This document shows positions 1 to 6,770 of a stretch of DNA of 8,615 nt, piece after piece. Positions within the stretch are counted from its first letter, which is position 1. Every line of letters begins with the position of its first letter. Below the pieces are notes generated by a model that searched no databases, was not told where the DNA came from, and saw nothing but the letters and a program-made list of their open reading frames with translations. The translations under genes were made by a program, and so were the position numbers. Source of the DNA: CAMBDR01 sp046597185 (GTDB lineage Bacteria > Pseudomonadota > Gammaproteobacteria > Burkholderiales > Burkholderiaceae_D). The stretch is taken from NCBI GenBank assembly GCA_046597185.1, contig JBKJLF010000536.1, positions 1 to 8,615 on the forward strand, in the 5' to 3' direction.

Positions 1-1
1 G

Positions 2-397
2 CTGTTGGATTTAAAATTGGATAAAAGTGGCGTGCTGCAAGGCCTGAACTTATTACCCGCACTTAAAAAAAGTGGCACCCCGGTAATTGTGATGTCAGCA
101 CATTGCACAGGCGCAGCCCCCAAGTTGTGCCTACGGGGCGGCATTCGTGCCTTTGTGGATAAGATTCACAGTGCCAATGGCCTGTTACCCGCGATTGAAA
201 TCGTGCTGGCCGGTGAAAAAAGCTTACCCCCGGAATGGGGCAGCATCAACCCGGCAGATTTATGGGAACTCAACTCGTCGGCGCTACGCGTACTCGAAAA
301 AATAATGGCTGACCCTTCCGAGAGCAACAAAAGCATTGCGAGCAAAATTTGCCTTTCGCTTAGAAATGACATCAGGCAGCCGCCAGTTACCATTTGA
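2..397 (+). CDS. NarL/LuxR-type response regulator, 5'-partial, with a shortened C-terminal HTH
   Basis: This is the 3' part of a two-component response regulator gene whose start lies left of the window; the open frame runs from base 2. The first visible residues, LLDLKL, match the beta-3 strand of a receiver domain, so Asp at bases 8-10 is the likely phospho-acceptor. The Ser of VIVMSAH fits the conserved Thr/Ser and Lys at 161-163 (FVDKI) the conserved receiver Lys. AGEKSLPPEW is the usual linker of NarL-type regulators. The tail from about base 270 (LNSSALRVLEKIM, then KSIASKICLSLRN) resembles the first helices of a LuxR-type HTH. The frame ends with IRQPPVTI at a TGA where the recognition helix should be completed, and two prolines fall in that helix. 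DNA binding may therefore be lost. The end overlaps the convergent transglutaminase-like gene by 11 bases. The receiver assignment is good; whether this is a functional protein or a decayed one is open. Confidence 0.75.
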   Translation: MLDLKLDKSGVLQGLNLLPALKKSGTPVIVMSAHCTGAAPKLCLRGGIRAFVDKIHSANGLLPAIEIVLAGEKSLPPEWGSINPADLWELNSSALRVLEKIMADPSESNKSIASKICLSLRNDIRQPPVTI

Positions 398-1247
398 CTT
401 CTAATTCGCCCTGCATGTAATAGCGGTGGGCCAAGCCAACGTGGTTAATCGGCACATCGCGATAGATGCGAAACGCCAGATAGCGCCCCGGATCTGGCAA
501 CCATTCGCCTTTTTGCGCATCCAGTACCCGCCATCTGCCATCCAGATACAGTTCAGCCCAATTGTGGTAGTCCTGCGGGCGTGGCGTGGCGTCGCCGTTG
601 ACCACGTAGCCGCCCACCATGCGCGCCGGGATGCGGTTGGCGCGCGCCAGCGCCACCACCAGATCGGCATATTCGGTGCAATCGCCGCGCCCTTGGGTGA
701 GCGCGTGCAATGCCCCCAAATCATCGGCCACATAACCAGCATACCGGATGTGGTTTTGCACCCAGTCAAAGATCGCCCGCGCGCCCTCGTTCTGATGCGC
801 GCGTTGCAAGGCGGCAGCCTGCGCCGCTATGCGGGCATCGCCCACTTCAATAAAGCGCTCGGCGTGCAACCACGCTGCCGGGTCGGGCAAAGCTGACTGC
901 GCCACCGCCGGGTCAACTGCCAGTTCGACCGTAACGCTGACCACTTTCTGCGCCAGCGGGGCCACCTCATCGAATACCAGCGCCAAAATACGGTGGCCCA
1001 AGGGGTCGCTCTCGATCTGATGCGGCATCGAGACCTGCACTTGGCGCAGTTGTTGCTGCGGCAAGTTGGCGGGCAAATAGCACCAAAAGCGCTGATTCGG
1101 CAAACTGCGCTGATGTGGGTTGCTGAAGGTAACGGTAAAGCGCAAGCGCCGCAACAGCGTCAAACCTGTTGCATGCAACGGTGCCGGCATCAACATGGGC
1201 AACAGTGCACCCGGCAGCAGCGTGCGCAAGCAGTCGCGCCGGTTCAT
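387..1247 (-). CDS. Exported transglutaminase-like cysteine protein (Transglut_core superfamily)
   Basis: This encodes a 286-aa protein of the transglutaminase-like superfamily, whose bacterial members are mostly cysteine proteases or amide-bond enzymes. The triad is visible: Cys190 in GRGDCTEY, His228 in DYHNWAEL and Asp243 in RVLDAQ, in the usual order and spacing. The ATG at 1247 is chosen because it starts directly with MNRRDCLR and a hydrophobic stretch ending LHA (cleavage near residue 26), which resembles a Tat twin-arginine signal and implies export. A GTG at 1292 in the same frame would add 15 residues in front of that signal. Only a weak GAG lies upstream of the ATG. The rhodanese-like gene ends 10 bases before this start, so translation is probably coupled. 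Residues about 27-130 form a beta-rich region of unknown role. As last gene of a three-gene operon, it may act on the large exported protein encoded first. Fold and catalytic residues are clear; the substrate is unknown. Confidence 0.85.
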   Translation of the reverse strand: MNRRDCLRTLLPGALLPMLMPAPLHATGLTLLRRLRFTVTFSNPHQRSLPNQRFWCYLPANLPQQQLRQVQVSMPHQIESDPLGHRILALVFDEVAPLAQKVVSVTVELAVDPAVAQSALPDPAAWLHAERFIEVGDARIAAQAAALQRAHQNEGARAIFDWVQNHIRYAGYVADDLGALHALTQGRGDCTEYADLVVALARANRIPARMVGGYVVNGDATPRPQDYHNWAELYLDGRWRVLDAQKGEWLPDPGRYLAFRIYRDVPINHVGLAHRYYMQGELEVKW

Positions 1248-1257
1248 GGGCGGGCGC

Positions 1258-2175
1258 TCATGGGTTACCACAAACTGGCTGCTTAGGGCCACGCGCGTGC
1301 GCCAGCCAAGTCAATTTCTGCTGCACCATGTGGCGTTTGAACAGGTCGGCATTGTCGGCATATACCAGCAGTGGCAGCGGCAGCAAGGCCTGCTGCCAAC
1401 GCGCAATCTGCTCGTCGCTGCTGCTACCGGCCGCCAGCACCACTGCCAGTAGTGGCGCATTTTTGGTTTCCTTGCGGCGGCGCTCGATCACTGCCTTGAT
1501 GGCTTGCGGCATCGCTTGCGGCGCAGTTTTCGGCAGAATGACCGAATGCGCCAACTCCTTTTGCATGGCGGCGTGTTCCTGGCTGAGCAATATCAGCGTA
1601 TCGGCGTTGTGGCCCTCCAGCCATAGCTCGCCTGCGGAAATACGGCTCAATTGCGCCACTGACGGTGGCCGCCCCGCCACTGCCTGCTGCTGCGCCAACC
1701 AGTGCGGCATGCCGCCCAGCAGCACCCGCACTTGGCTGTAACCGGCTTGCTTGAGGCGGGTGCATTCGCCGTACAGCTCGCGCTCGCCTTTGCCGTTGCC
1801 GATCAGCACCACCTTTTTGTTGCGCCAATACGGTTTGGCGTGCAATTCAGCCGGGGTAAGGTTGATCGCGTTGGCGATATGAAACGCTTGAAATTCGGCA
1901 TTGCTGCGCAGATCCATCAACGCCAGATCGGGTTTGCTCAGTAGCGCGCCCAGGTCTTTGGCCGCCAGCGCGCAACGGGCATCTGGCAGCAGTTCCGGCA
2001 AGGCCGGCAGCACGTTTGGTGCCGCCTCGTTACGCGGGCAGGTTGCAATAGTGGCCGTGGCCGTGGCCGTAGCAGAAGCAGTACTTTGCTTGCCATCGGT
2101 TTGCGCCCACAGCGGGACGCTGATCAATAACCAGCCAAGTAGGCTACAGCGGCCCATCCAAGGAGTAGAGATCAT
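1258..2175 (-). CDS. Exported rhodanese-like protein lacking the catalytic cysteine
   Basis: This encodes a 305-aa protein. The ATG at 2175 overlaps the stop of the upstream large gene as ATGA, which points to translational coupling; a longer reading from 2193 is less likely. Residues 1-24 form a Sec signal peptide (GWLLISVPLWA), then a low-complexity Ala/Thr linker. Residues about 68-165 match a rhodanese domain: LMDLRSNAEFQAFHIANAINL is split around the usual D-x-R...E-F...H-I core, and a glycine-rich LLGGMPHW segment closes it. The active-site loop reads LIGNGKGERE, with Gly126 where active rhodaneses have Cys (usual pattern VVLYCxxGxRS). Sulfur-transfer activity is therefore not expected, and a binding or scaffold role is likelier. 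Residues about 170-305 look like a second, further degraded rhodanese-like fold (LILLSQEH, LLAVVLAAGSSSDEQ), which is inference only. The next gene, the transglutaminase-like one, starts just after this stop. Assignment to the rhodanese fold is fairly firm; the partner is unknown. Confidence 0.8.
   Translation of the reverse strand: MISTPWMGRCSLLGWLLISVPLWAQTDGKQSTASATATATATIATCPRNEAAPNVLPALPELLPDARCALAAKDLGALLSKPDLALMDLRSNAEFQAFHIANAINLTPAELHAKPYWRNKKVVLIGNGKGERELYGECTRLKQAGYSQVRVLLGGMPHWLAQQQAVAGRPPSVAQLSRISAGELWLEGHNADTLILLSQEHAAMQKELAHSVILPKTAPQAMPQAIKAVIERRRKETKNAPLLAVVLAAGSSSDEQIARWQQALLPLPLLVYADNADLFKRHMVQQKLTWLAHARGPKQPVCGNP
2051..2070. repeat. Hexanucleotide repeat (GTGGCC x3 plus GT) inside the rhodanese-like gene
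   Basis: Three perfect copies of GTGGCC plus two further bases encode an Ala-Thr dipeptide run in the linker between the signal peptide and the rhodanese domain. A change of one unit would add or remove two residues without a frameshift, so it could vary linker length between strains. It is short and may be chance. Confidence 0.5.
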
Positions 2176-5100
2176 CGCGCCACCACCGTCCATTTAAAGT
2201 TGCTACCCAAGAGGAAGAAGCCTCTGGACAAATTGCCGCCTGCACGCAGGGTTACCGTGCCGTTGGTCTTGGCATGTTCGCCTTGCGCCAGCGCGCCGAA
2301 ATTAACGCTATTTTGGATCAGCGACACGCCCGCAGGCACCGTTGTCAGGCGCGCCTCCACCCCTGCCACGGTTGGCCCGGTATTGGTCAGTTCTGGCCGC
2401 AACACATAGTCGTAGGTGGTGGCATCGACTTGGCTGACGCTGACAATCACCATGCCACAAATGTGCAGGTTTTGGTTATTGGTGGTACCCGTCAGATCGC
2501 CATTATCTTGATTCACCAAGTTCACCGCCGTGCCGCTGGCATCGATATAGTTGGGGTCGAGCGAGGTGGCTTTGCCCGACAGCACTTGGTAGGCTTGGTC
2601 ACCGTCTGGGGCGCAGTCGTTTTGGCCTTTCACCGTGACCAGTTGATTGGCTGACCAGTTTTGCGGCGTGAAGGTCACGCTGGCGGGGGTGACTACGCCC
2701 TCGCGCACGTTGCTGCTGGCAAGCGGAATCACCACATCGGCGCTAGGCGCACTGCCCAGCCGCAGATTGAAGCTGGCGCTCTTGCCCGTTTCCGCCGTGG
2801 TGAGAACGCCGCTGGCATCGGCCACGATGCGGCCCAATTGCTGCGCCGTCGGAATCACCACCGCACCCGCAGCATACGCCTTGCCGCTGCCTCTGCCGTC
2901 GGAAATGACGCCGTACACATAATAGGCACCGGGAGGCACCAAGGCCGCATCCCACATATAGGCACCCTTTACGGTACCAGCGCTTTGGCTCAGGCCATCA
3001 ATAATCAAGGTGCCGTCGAACCCGGTTTTGCTGGTGCTGTAGTAGAGCGCGATATTGGCTTCGATATTTGGGTCGGTGCCTTCCCATTCGATGCGTACCA
3101 ACTTGTGGGTGCCGCCAGAATCGGTGCTGATGACCGGCGCAGCAACCTTGGACGGCAGCATGAATGCGATAGTCGGGTCTTGGTAGGCACCGGTGCTGAC
3201 ATGCAACTGCGCCGCATTGCTCCAGTCGCTTGCCAATTCCAGCGCATCCAGCGCCCGCACGCGCCAATAATAAGTGGTTTTGTCGGCCAAGGGTTGTGCC
3301 ACTTGCCAACTGGTGCCATTGTTGACAGTGCTGCCCGACTGCACCAGCTTGGTCAAGGCGGCATCGCTGAACACTTGGAACTGGTAATGCACGGTGTCGC
3401 CGTCCGGGTCTTGCACCGGATTGGCTTCCAGCGTGGGCTGTAAGGTCGCGCTCCATGCGCCATTGCCGGGGTTGCGCACGGTTGGCGCAGGCGGTGCCTC
3501 GTTGACTGCGTTCAAGACAAAGTCAGCGCCAACCCAGGCCGATTCGGCGCTTCCGTCCTGCGCTTTCACACGCCACCAGTAGTGTTTGTTTTCTACCAGA
3601 TTGCTTGCCAACCAGCTTGTGGTTTCGCCATTGGTTTGCGGTACCGGGCCGGAACTGCGCTTGTCGCTGGAATCGAAGGTATTGACGGTATCGATTTCAA
3701 ACACATAGCGCAGGGTGTCGTTATTGGCATCGGTGCTATTTTGTATCGTCAGCGCGGTATTGGCGCTGGTGCTTTGGCTGCCCGCCAGTGGGCTTCGGAT
3801 GACGGGTGTGCCGGGTGCGCTGTTGCCAGCATTCACCACAAAAGGCCGCGCGGGGGTCGGCGTTTGCGCGCCCAAGGCGTCTTTGGCGACCACGCGCCAA
3901 TAGTATTTGGCGTGATTCACGAGGGGCAGATTCACCGTCCAAGCAGTGCTACCGCTGCTATTTTCGGGCAGATCGGCAACCTGCGTTACCAGTTGGGTCA
4001 GCCCGATGTCTTTGTACAGCAAGACGCTATAGGTGATGATGTCGCCGTCTTTATCGACGCTGTTGGTCCAACTCAGTTGCGGCGTCAGGCTGTCCACCGC
4101 GGCGTTGGGGGCCGGGCTGGTTAAATTGAAGCTGTTGGGCGGGTCGTTGAACAGATTCACGAAGAAGCGGCCATTGGCCCATGCGCTGAAGACCGTGCCA
4201 TCGGTAGCGCGGGCGCGCCACCAGTAGCGAGTGTTATCGTTCAGGGTTTTACTGACGTTCCAGACGGTGGCGGCACCACTGATCTTGTTTTGCACGCTGC
4301 TATCCACCAAGGCGGTCATGGCTTCGTCGCTGTAGAGTTCAAACTCGACCTTGGTGGTAGGGTCTTGCTCGTTGCTAGAAGTCTGCACTGCCAAGGCCGG
4401 TTTCAGGCTGGCGACTTGCGCGCCAGGGGCGGGCGAGTCGATGCTCGGTGTGCCGGGGCCGGGTGGTGGCGTGTTGGCTTCCACTTTGATGCTGGCGCTG
4501 ATGGCTGCGGACAGGTTGCCGTCGCTGGCGCTGTAGGTGATGGGGTACAGCCCGGCCTTGCCGACTGCGGGGGTCCAATCGAACACGGCGCGCACGATAT
4601 TCGGCGTTTGCGGGTCAACCGCTTGTTGCGCAAAGGTGGCCCCCAGCGGCAGCGGTGTGGCGTTGAGCGTGAGTGGCTTGCCGTCTGGGCTAGTCACTTC
4701 GACGATGAAGGAGACTGGTTTGGCTTCTTTGACCACCCGATCTGGAATAAATTGCCAGACTGGCGGTTTCGGGTCGGTGGAAGGTGGTTTAAACTCGCTG
4801 CTGTAGATACCGCTGGTATTGACATCAAAAAAGTTGACGAAATATTCCAACTTTTTGGTGTTGGCGTTACGGCTTTGCGAGAGCCAGGCGTTTTCTGGGC
4901 TGAGCTGTTTGGCGTCCGAGCGCAGCACGCGGGCCAGCGCGCGGGCGCCGTTGAACGGGTCGGGCAGTTTCACGTAGGCAAAACCGGCGGTAGCGGGGAA
5001 GCTCAGGCGGTAGCCGTTGCTGCCGTCGGCGCTATAGTTGGCGACGCTGCTGCGGTCTAGCACTTCGGTGTCGGCGCTGTCGGATTCATAGACCCGCAGC

Positions 5101-6104
5101 ACGTCGCCGTCTTTTGCCAGAAAGTCGCGCACGTTGTCGCGCCCCGGCAGGTCTACCCGCACGTCGCGGATCAGCGCGTGGGCGTTGACCGCTTGCAGCA
5201 GCGAGGTGAGCGCGCCGCCGAGTTCGTCCGAGTGGGTAAATTTGGCGGTAAATTCGGTGAAGCGGCCAGACAAGGTGGTTTCCATGATCCAGCGCCCCAT
5301 TTTGCTGGAATTGGCTAGCACGTCGCCAAACGGCAGCAACAAGGTGTTTTGCGCTGGGGCGTCGTTGAGGAAGCTGCCAGTGAGCTTGAAGCCGATCAAC
5401 AAGCCTTGACGGTTTTCAATAATTTTGGGTTGGGCGGAATCAATTTTTAGGTTTTTGGCGGCGGCAAAACCGGTGTTTTTAACCCGCACCCCGAGCGTAA
5501 ACGGCACGATGGGTTCTATTTCTGGGGTAATCGGGTCGTCTGCCTGCACTTCTTGCGGCAGGAAGTAGTCGAGCGTGAGCAGCGGCAGCGGTTTCACGGT
5601 GATAACATCGGGCGAGACGTTGAGTACCACGTTTTCACCGGCATAGCGGTAATTGAGGGTGGCGCCGATCAGGTATTTTTTGCCGAGCGGGCTGGTGCCG
5701 GCCGAACCGGGGGCTGGGATGAGCAGCCAATCGATAATAGCGCTGGTTTTTGGGTTGACCTTGCCGTTGCCAGCGATGTCGTCGATGGCTTGTTTGCTGG
5801 TGAGGCGGATGAAGAACTTGGCCGACAGATCGTTCGGGTTGTCACTGATGGTGACGGGCGTGCCGTTTTCGTCGGTGACCTTGACCACGATACCGACGTT
5901 ATCGATAACGCTGGTGTCGGTGGTGTTGTTGATTTTCATGGTGGCGTCGAAGGCTTGCCGTTCGAGGGTAAGTTCTTGCTTGATCTCGATTTTGACTTTA
6001 GCGCAGACGGTTTCTTGGGCTTGGGCCAGATTGGAAAACAACGGCAGTAGTGCCAGCCAAAGCCAAGCGCGCAGCACGGGATGAGATGAGGAAAATGGAG
6101 CCAT
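2172..6104 (-). CDS. Large exported multidomain protein with Ig-like, four FN3-like and Calx-beta-like domains
   Basis: This encodes a 1310-aa secreted or surface protein. The ATG at 6104 is preceded by AAGGG eight bases upstream; a TTG at 6122 is the alternative. A Sec signal peptide covers residues 1-29 (WLWLALLPLF, cleavage near AQA). Residues 30-395 are a region I cannot name; a segment near 195-225 (VPFTLGVRVKNTGFAAAKNL) looks like a CARDB-type beta domain, and VDLPGRDNVRDFLAKDGDV follows near 315. Residues about 450-545 resemble a putative-Ig/dystroglycan-type domain. Four FN3-like repeats follow (about 550-970), each with P-x-x-x-P at the start, a D-x-x-x-D acidic turn and YYWRVRA-x-D near the end. 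Residues about 975-1085 are another beta domain, 1090-1200 a Calx-beta-like domain (VTPASVTFTPQNW, DGDQAYQV), and 1205-1310 a C-terminal domain. There is no LPXTG, RTX repeat or autotransporter barrel, so the anchoring route is unclear. It heads a coupled operon with the rhodanese-like and transglutaminase-like genes. An adhesin or matrix role is inference. Confidence 0.85.
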   Translation of the reverse strand: MAPFSSSHPVLRAWLWLALLPLFSNLAQAQETVCAKVKIEIKQELTLERQAFDATMKINNTTDTSVIDNVGIVVKVTDENGTPVTISDNPNDLSAKFFIRLTSKQAIDDIAGNGKVNPKTSAIIDWLLIPAPGSAGTSPLGKKYLIGATLNYRYAGENVVLNVSPDVITVKPLPLLTLDYFLPQEVQADDPITPEIEPIVPFTLGVRVKNTGFAAAKNLKIDSAQPKIIENRQGLLIGFKLTGSFLNDAPAQNTLLLPFGDVLANSSKMGRWIMETTLSGRFTEFTAKFTHSDELGGALTSLLQAVNAHALIRDVRVDLPGRDNVRDFLAKDGDVLRVYESDSADTEVLDRSSVANYSADGSNGYRLSFPATAGFAYVKLPDPFNGARALARVLRSDAKQLSPENAWLSQSRNANTKKLEYFVNFFDVNTSGIYSSEFKPPSTDPKPPVWQFIPDRVVKEAKPVSFIVEVTSPDGKPLTLNATPLPLGATFAQQAVDPQTPNIVRAVFDWTPAVGKAGLYPITYSASDGNLSAAISASIKVEANTPPPGPGTPSIDSPAPGAQVASLKPALAVQTSSNEQDPTTKVEFELYSDEAMTALVDSSVQNKISGAATVWNVSKTLNDNTRYWWRARATDGTVFSAWANGRFFVNLFNDPPNSFNLTSPAPNAAVDSLTPQLSWTNSVDKDGDIITYSVLLYKDIGLTQLVTQVADLPENSSGSTAWTVNLPLVNHAKYYWRVVAKDALGAQTPTPARPFVVNAGNSAPGTPVIRSPLAGSQSTSANTALTIQNSTDANNDTLRYVFEIDTVNTFDSSDKRSSGPVPQTNGETTSWLASNLVENKHYWWRVKAQDGSAESAWVGADFVLNAVNEAPPAPTVRNPGNGAWSATLQPTLEANPVQDPDGDTVHYQFQVFSDAALTKLVQSGSTVNNGTSWQVAQPLADKTTYYWRVRALDALELASDWSNAAQLHVSTGAYQDPTIAFMLPSKVAAPVISTDSGGTHKLVRIEWEGTDPNIEANIALYYSTSKTGFDGTLIIDGLSQSAGTVKGAYMWDAALVPPGAYYVYGVISDGRGSGKAYAAGAVVIPTAQQLGRIVADASGVLTTAETGKSASFNLRLGSAPSADVVIPLASSNVREGVVTPASVTFTPQNWSANQLVTVKGQNDCAPDGDQAYQVLSGKATSLDPNYIDASGTAVNLVNQDNGDLTGTTNNQNLHICGMVIVSVSQVDATTYDYVLRPELTNTGPTVAGVEARLTTVPAGVSLIQNSVNFGALAQGEHAKTNGTVTLRAGGNLSRGFFLLGSNFKWTVVAR
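3192..4460 (-). repeat. Four tandem FN3-like repeats within the large exported protein
   Basis: Four consecutive units of about 100 codons share the pattern SPxxGxxxxxLxPxL, an acidic D-x-x-x-D turn, F-x-LYxD-xxLTxLV, T-x-W-x-V, YYWRVxAxD and F-x-VN-xxNxxP. They lie at roughly 4460-4155, 4140-3830, 3810-3510 and 3490-3190. The similarity is obvious at protein level, while the DNA copies have diverged, so recent copy-number change is not indicated. The acidic turns could bind calcium, which is inference. Confidence 0.75.
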
Positions 6105-6139
6105 GACGGTTACCCTTATCAATTTACTTTAAAAATCGT
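6105..6139 (-). promoter_or_regulatory. Short spacer with the ribosome binding site of the large exported gene
   Basis: Only 35 bases separate the TPR-like gene from the large exported protein gene. On the minus strand the spacer holds a five-T run (6135-6131) and the site AAGGG, eight bases before the ATG at 6104. No convincing promoter is seen inside it, so the large gene is either read through from the effector cassette or driven from within the upstream gene. Confidence 0.55.
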
Positions 6140-6757
6140 TCAATTCGGCTGGGGGCGATGCGTCGCCCCCAACACACATGCTTGCACTAGGGCCAAACTA
6201 ACGCAGCCACTTTTTGCCGTGCGATACTGGGCGGCCAAAGCGTGCATACACGCCGATTTGCGCGCAACTTCGGCCAACGTGGTTGGGTGCACTGGCGGCC
6301 CCGCTTTGAGAATTTTTGCCAGCGCAATACCAGTTTGATAATTATTTTCAATCACACCATCAACCGCCCGCACAAACTCCTGCGGTACCAAGCATGCGCC
6401 AGTCGGTGTGGCGTTCTCATCGCGAAACACCGTTTCTGTGGCTAGGCCCATAAAAATGGCATCGCCAGTGCGCAGCAAAGCATAGGCATTCGGAAAATTA
6501 ACACTCGCCTGATCGTATGCCTTATACGCCTTGTTGTAGTCTTTATTCTTAAAAGCCATGTCACCCTCAACTATTAACTCACTACCCCATTGTCGCGCTT
6601 GCGGGTTAATTTTCAACAAGCCGTCATGCTGCCTCTTGATGCAAATTGCACGCGGTGCGGGCGAGTTGTATGCCGTGCAATCTGGTTGCGCACCCGCACC
6701 CGCAGCGCCAGCGTCGAGCAAAGTACCCAAAAATACCAATAAAAAAATCAGTTTCAT
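6140..6757 (-). CDS. Exported cysteine-rich TPR-like protein, candidate immunity protein
   Basis: This encodes a 205-aa protein. The ATG at 6757 is preceded by AGAGG eight bases upstream and begins a clear Sec signal peptide (MKLIFLLVFLGTLL, cleavage near residue 23, AGA-Q); a TTG further out is less likely. The mature part has six cysteines (27, 39, 122, 170, 185, 194), an even number that suits periplasmic disulfides. Residues about 60-100 (EGDMAFKNKDYNKAYKAYDQ, then NAYALLRTGDA) look like a TPR-like helix pair; the rest is predicted helical by eye. It starts 13 bases after the L,D-transpeptidase-like gene, so the two are almost certainly co-transcribed. An exported protein without catalytic motifs directly behind a putative wall-targeting effector is the usual arrangement for a periplasmic immunity protein. 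I do not recognise the family, and the immunity role rests on context alone. Confidence 0.6.
   Translation of the reverse strand: MKLIFLLVFLGTLLDAGAAGAGAQPDCTAYNSPAPRAICIKRQHDGLLKINPQARQWGSELIVEGDMAFKNKDYNKAYKAYDQASVNFPNAYALLRTGDAIFMGLATETVFRDENATPTGACLVPQEFVRAVDGVIENNYQTGIALAKILKAGPPVHPTTLAEVARKSACMHALAAQYRTAKSGCVSLALVQACVLGATHRPQPN
6150..6171 (-). terminator. GC-rich hairpin at the end of the TPR-like gene, possible attenuator or terminator
   Basis: A perfect 9-base-pair stem with a four-base loop, TGGGGGCGA / CGCA / TCGCCCCCA on the minus strand, spans the last codons of the TPR-like gene. A five-T run follows only after about 15 bases (6135-6131), so it is not a textbook intrinsic terminator. 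It could act as an attenuator, an RNA-stabilising hairpin, or a poor terminator between the effector cassette and the large-protein operon. The opposite strand has no T-run after it. Confidence 0.4.
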
Positions 6758-6770
6758 TCGCTTCGCCTCT

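Noticed and set aside
426..896. 156-codon + strand open frame opposite the transglutaminase-like gene
   Set aside because: The minus-strand frame carries an intact catalytic triad and a signal peptide; the + frame has no recognisable features.
1247..1292. GTG at 1292 as the start of the transglutaminase-like protein
   Set aside because: It would place 15 extra residues before the twin-arginine signal and overlap the rhodanese-like gene by 35 bases; the ATG at 1247 begins directly with the signal peptide.
2661..3443. 260-codon + strand open frame opposite the large exported gene
   Set aside because: Antisense shadow of the FN3-like and Calx-beta-like coding region; Arg/His/Gly-rich with no domain or sensible start context.
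3192..4460. Repeat region considered as a CRISPR array or DNA-level tandem repeat
   Set aside because: The periodicity of about 300 bases is at protein level (FN3-like domains) with diverged DNA copies; there are no short identical repeats with spacers.
4290..5060. 256-codon + strand open frame opposite the large exported gene
   Set aside because: It lies wholly antisense to a well-supported coding region, its product is low in recognisable motifs, and GC-rich coding DNA commonly leaves such open antisense frames.
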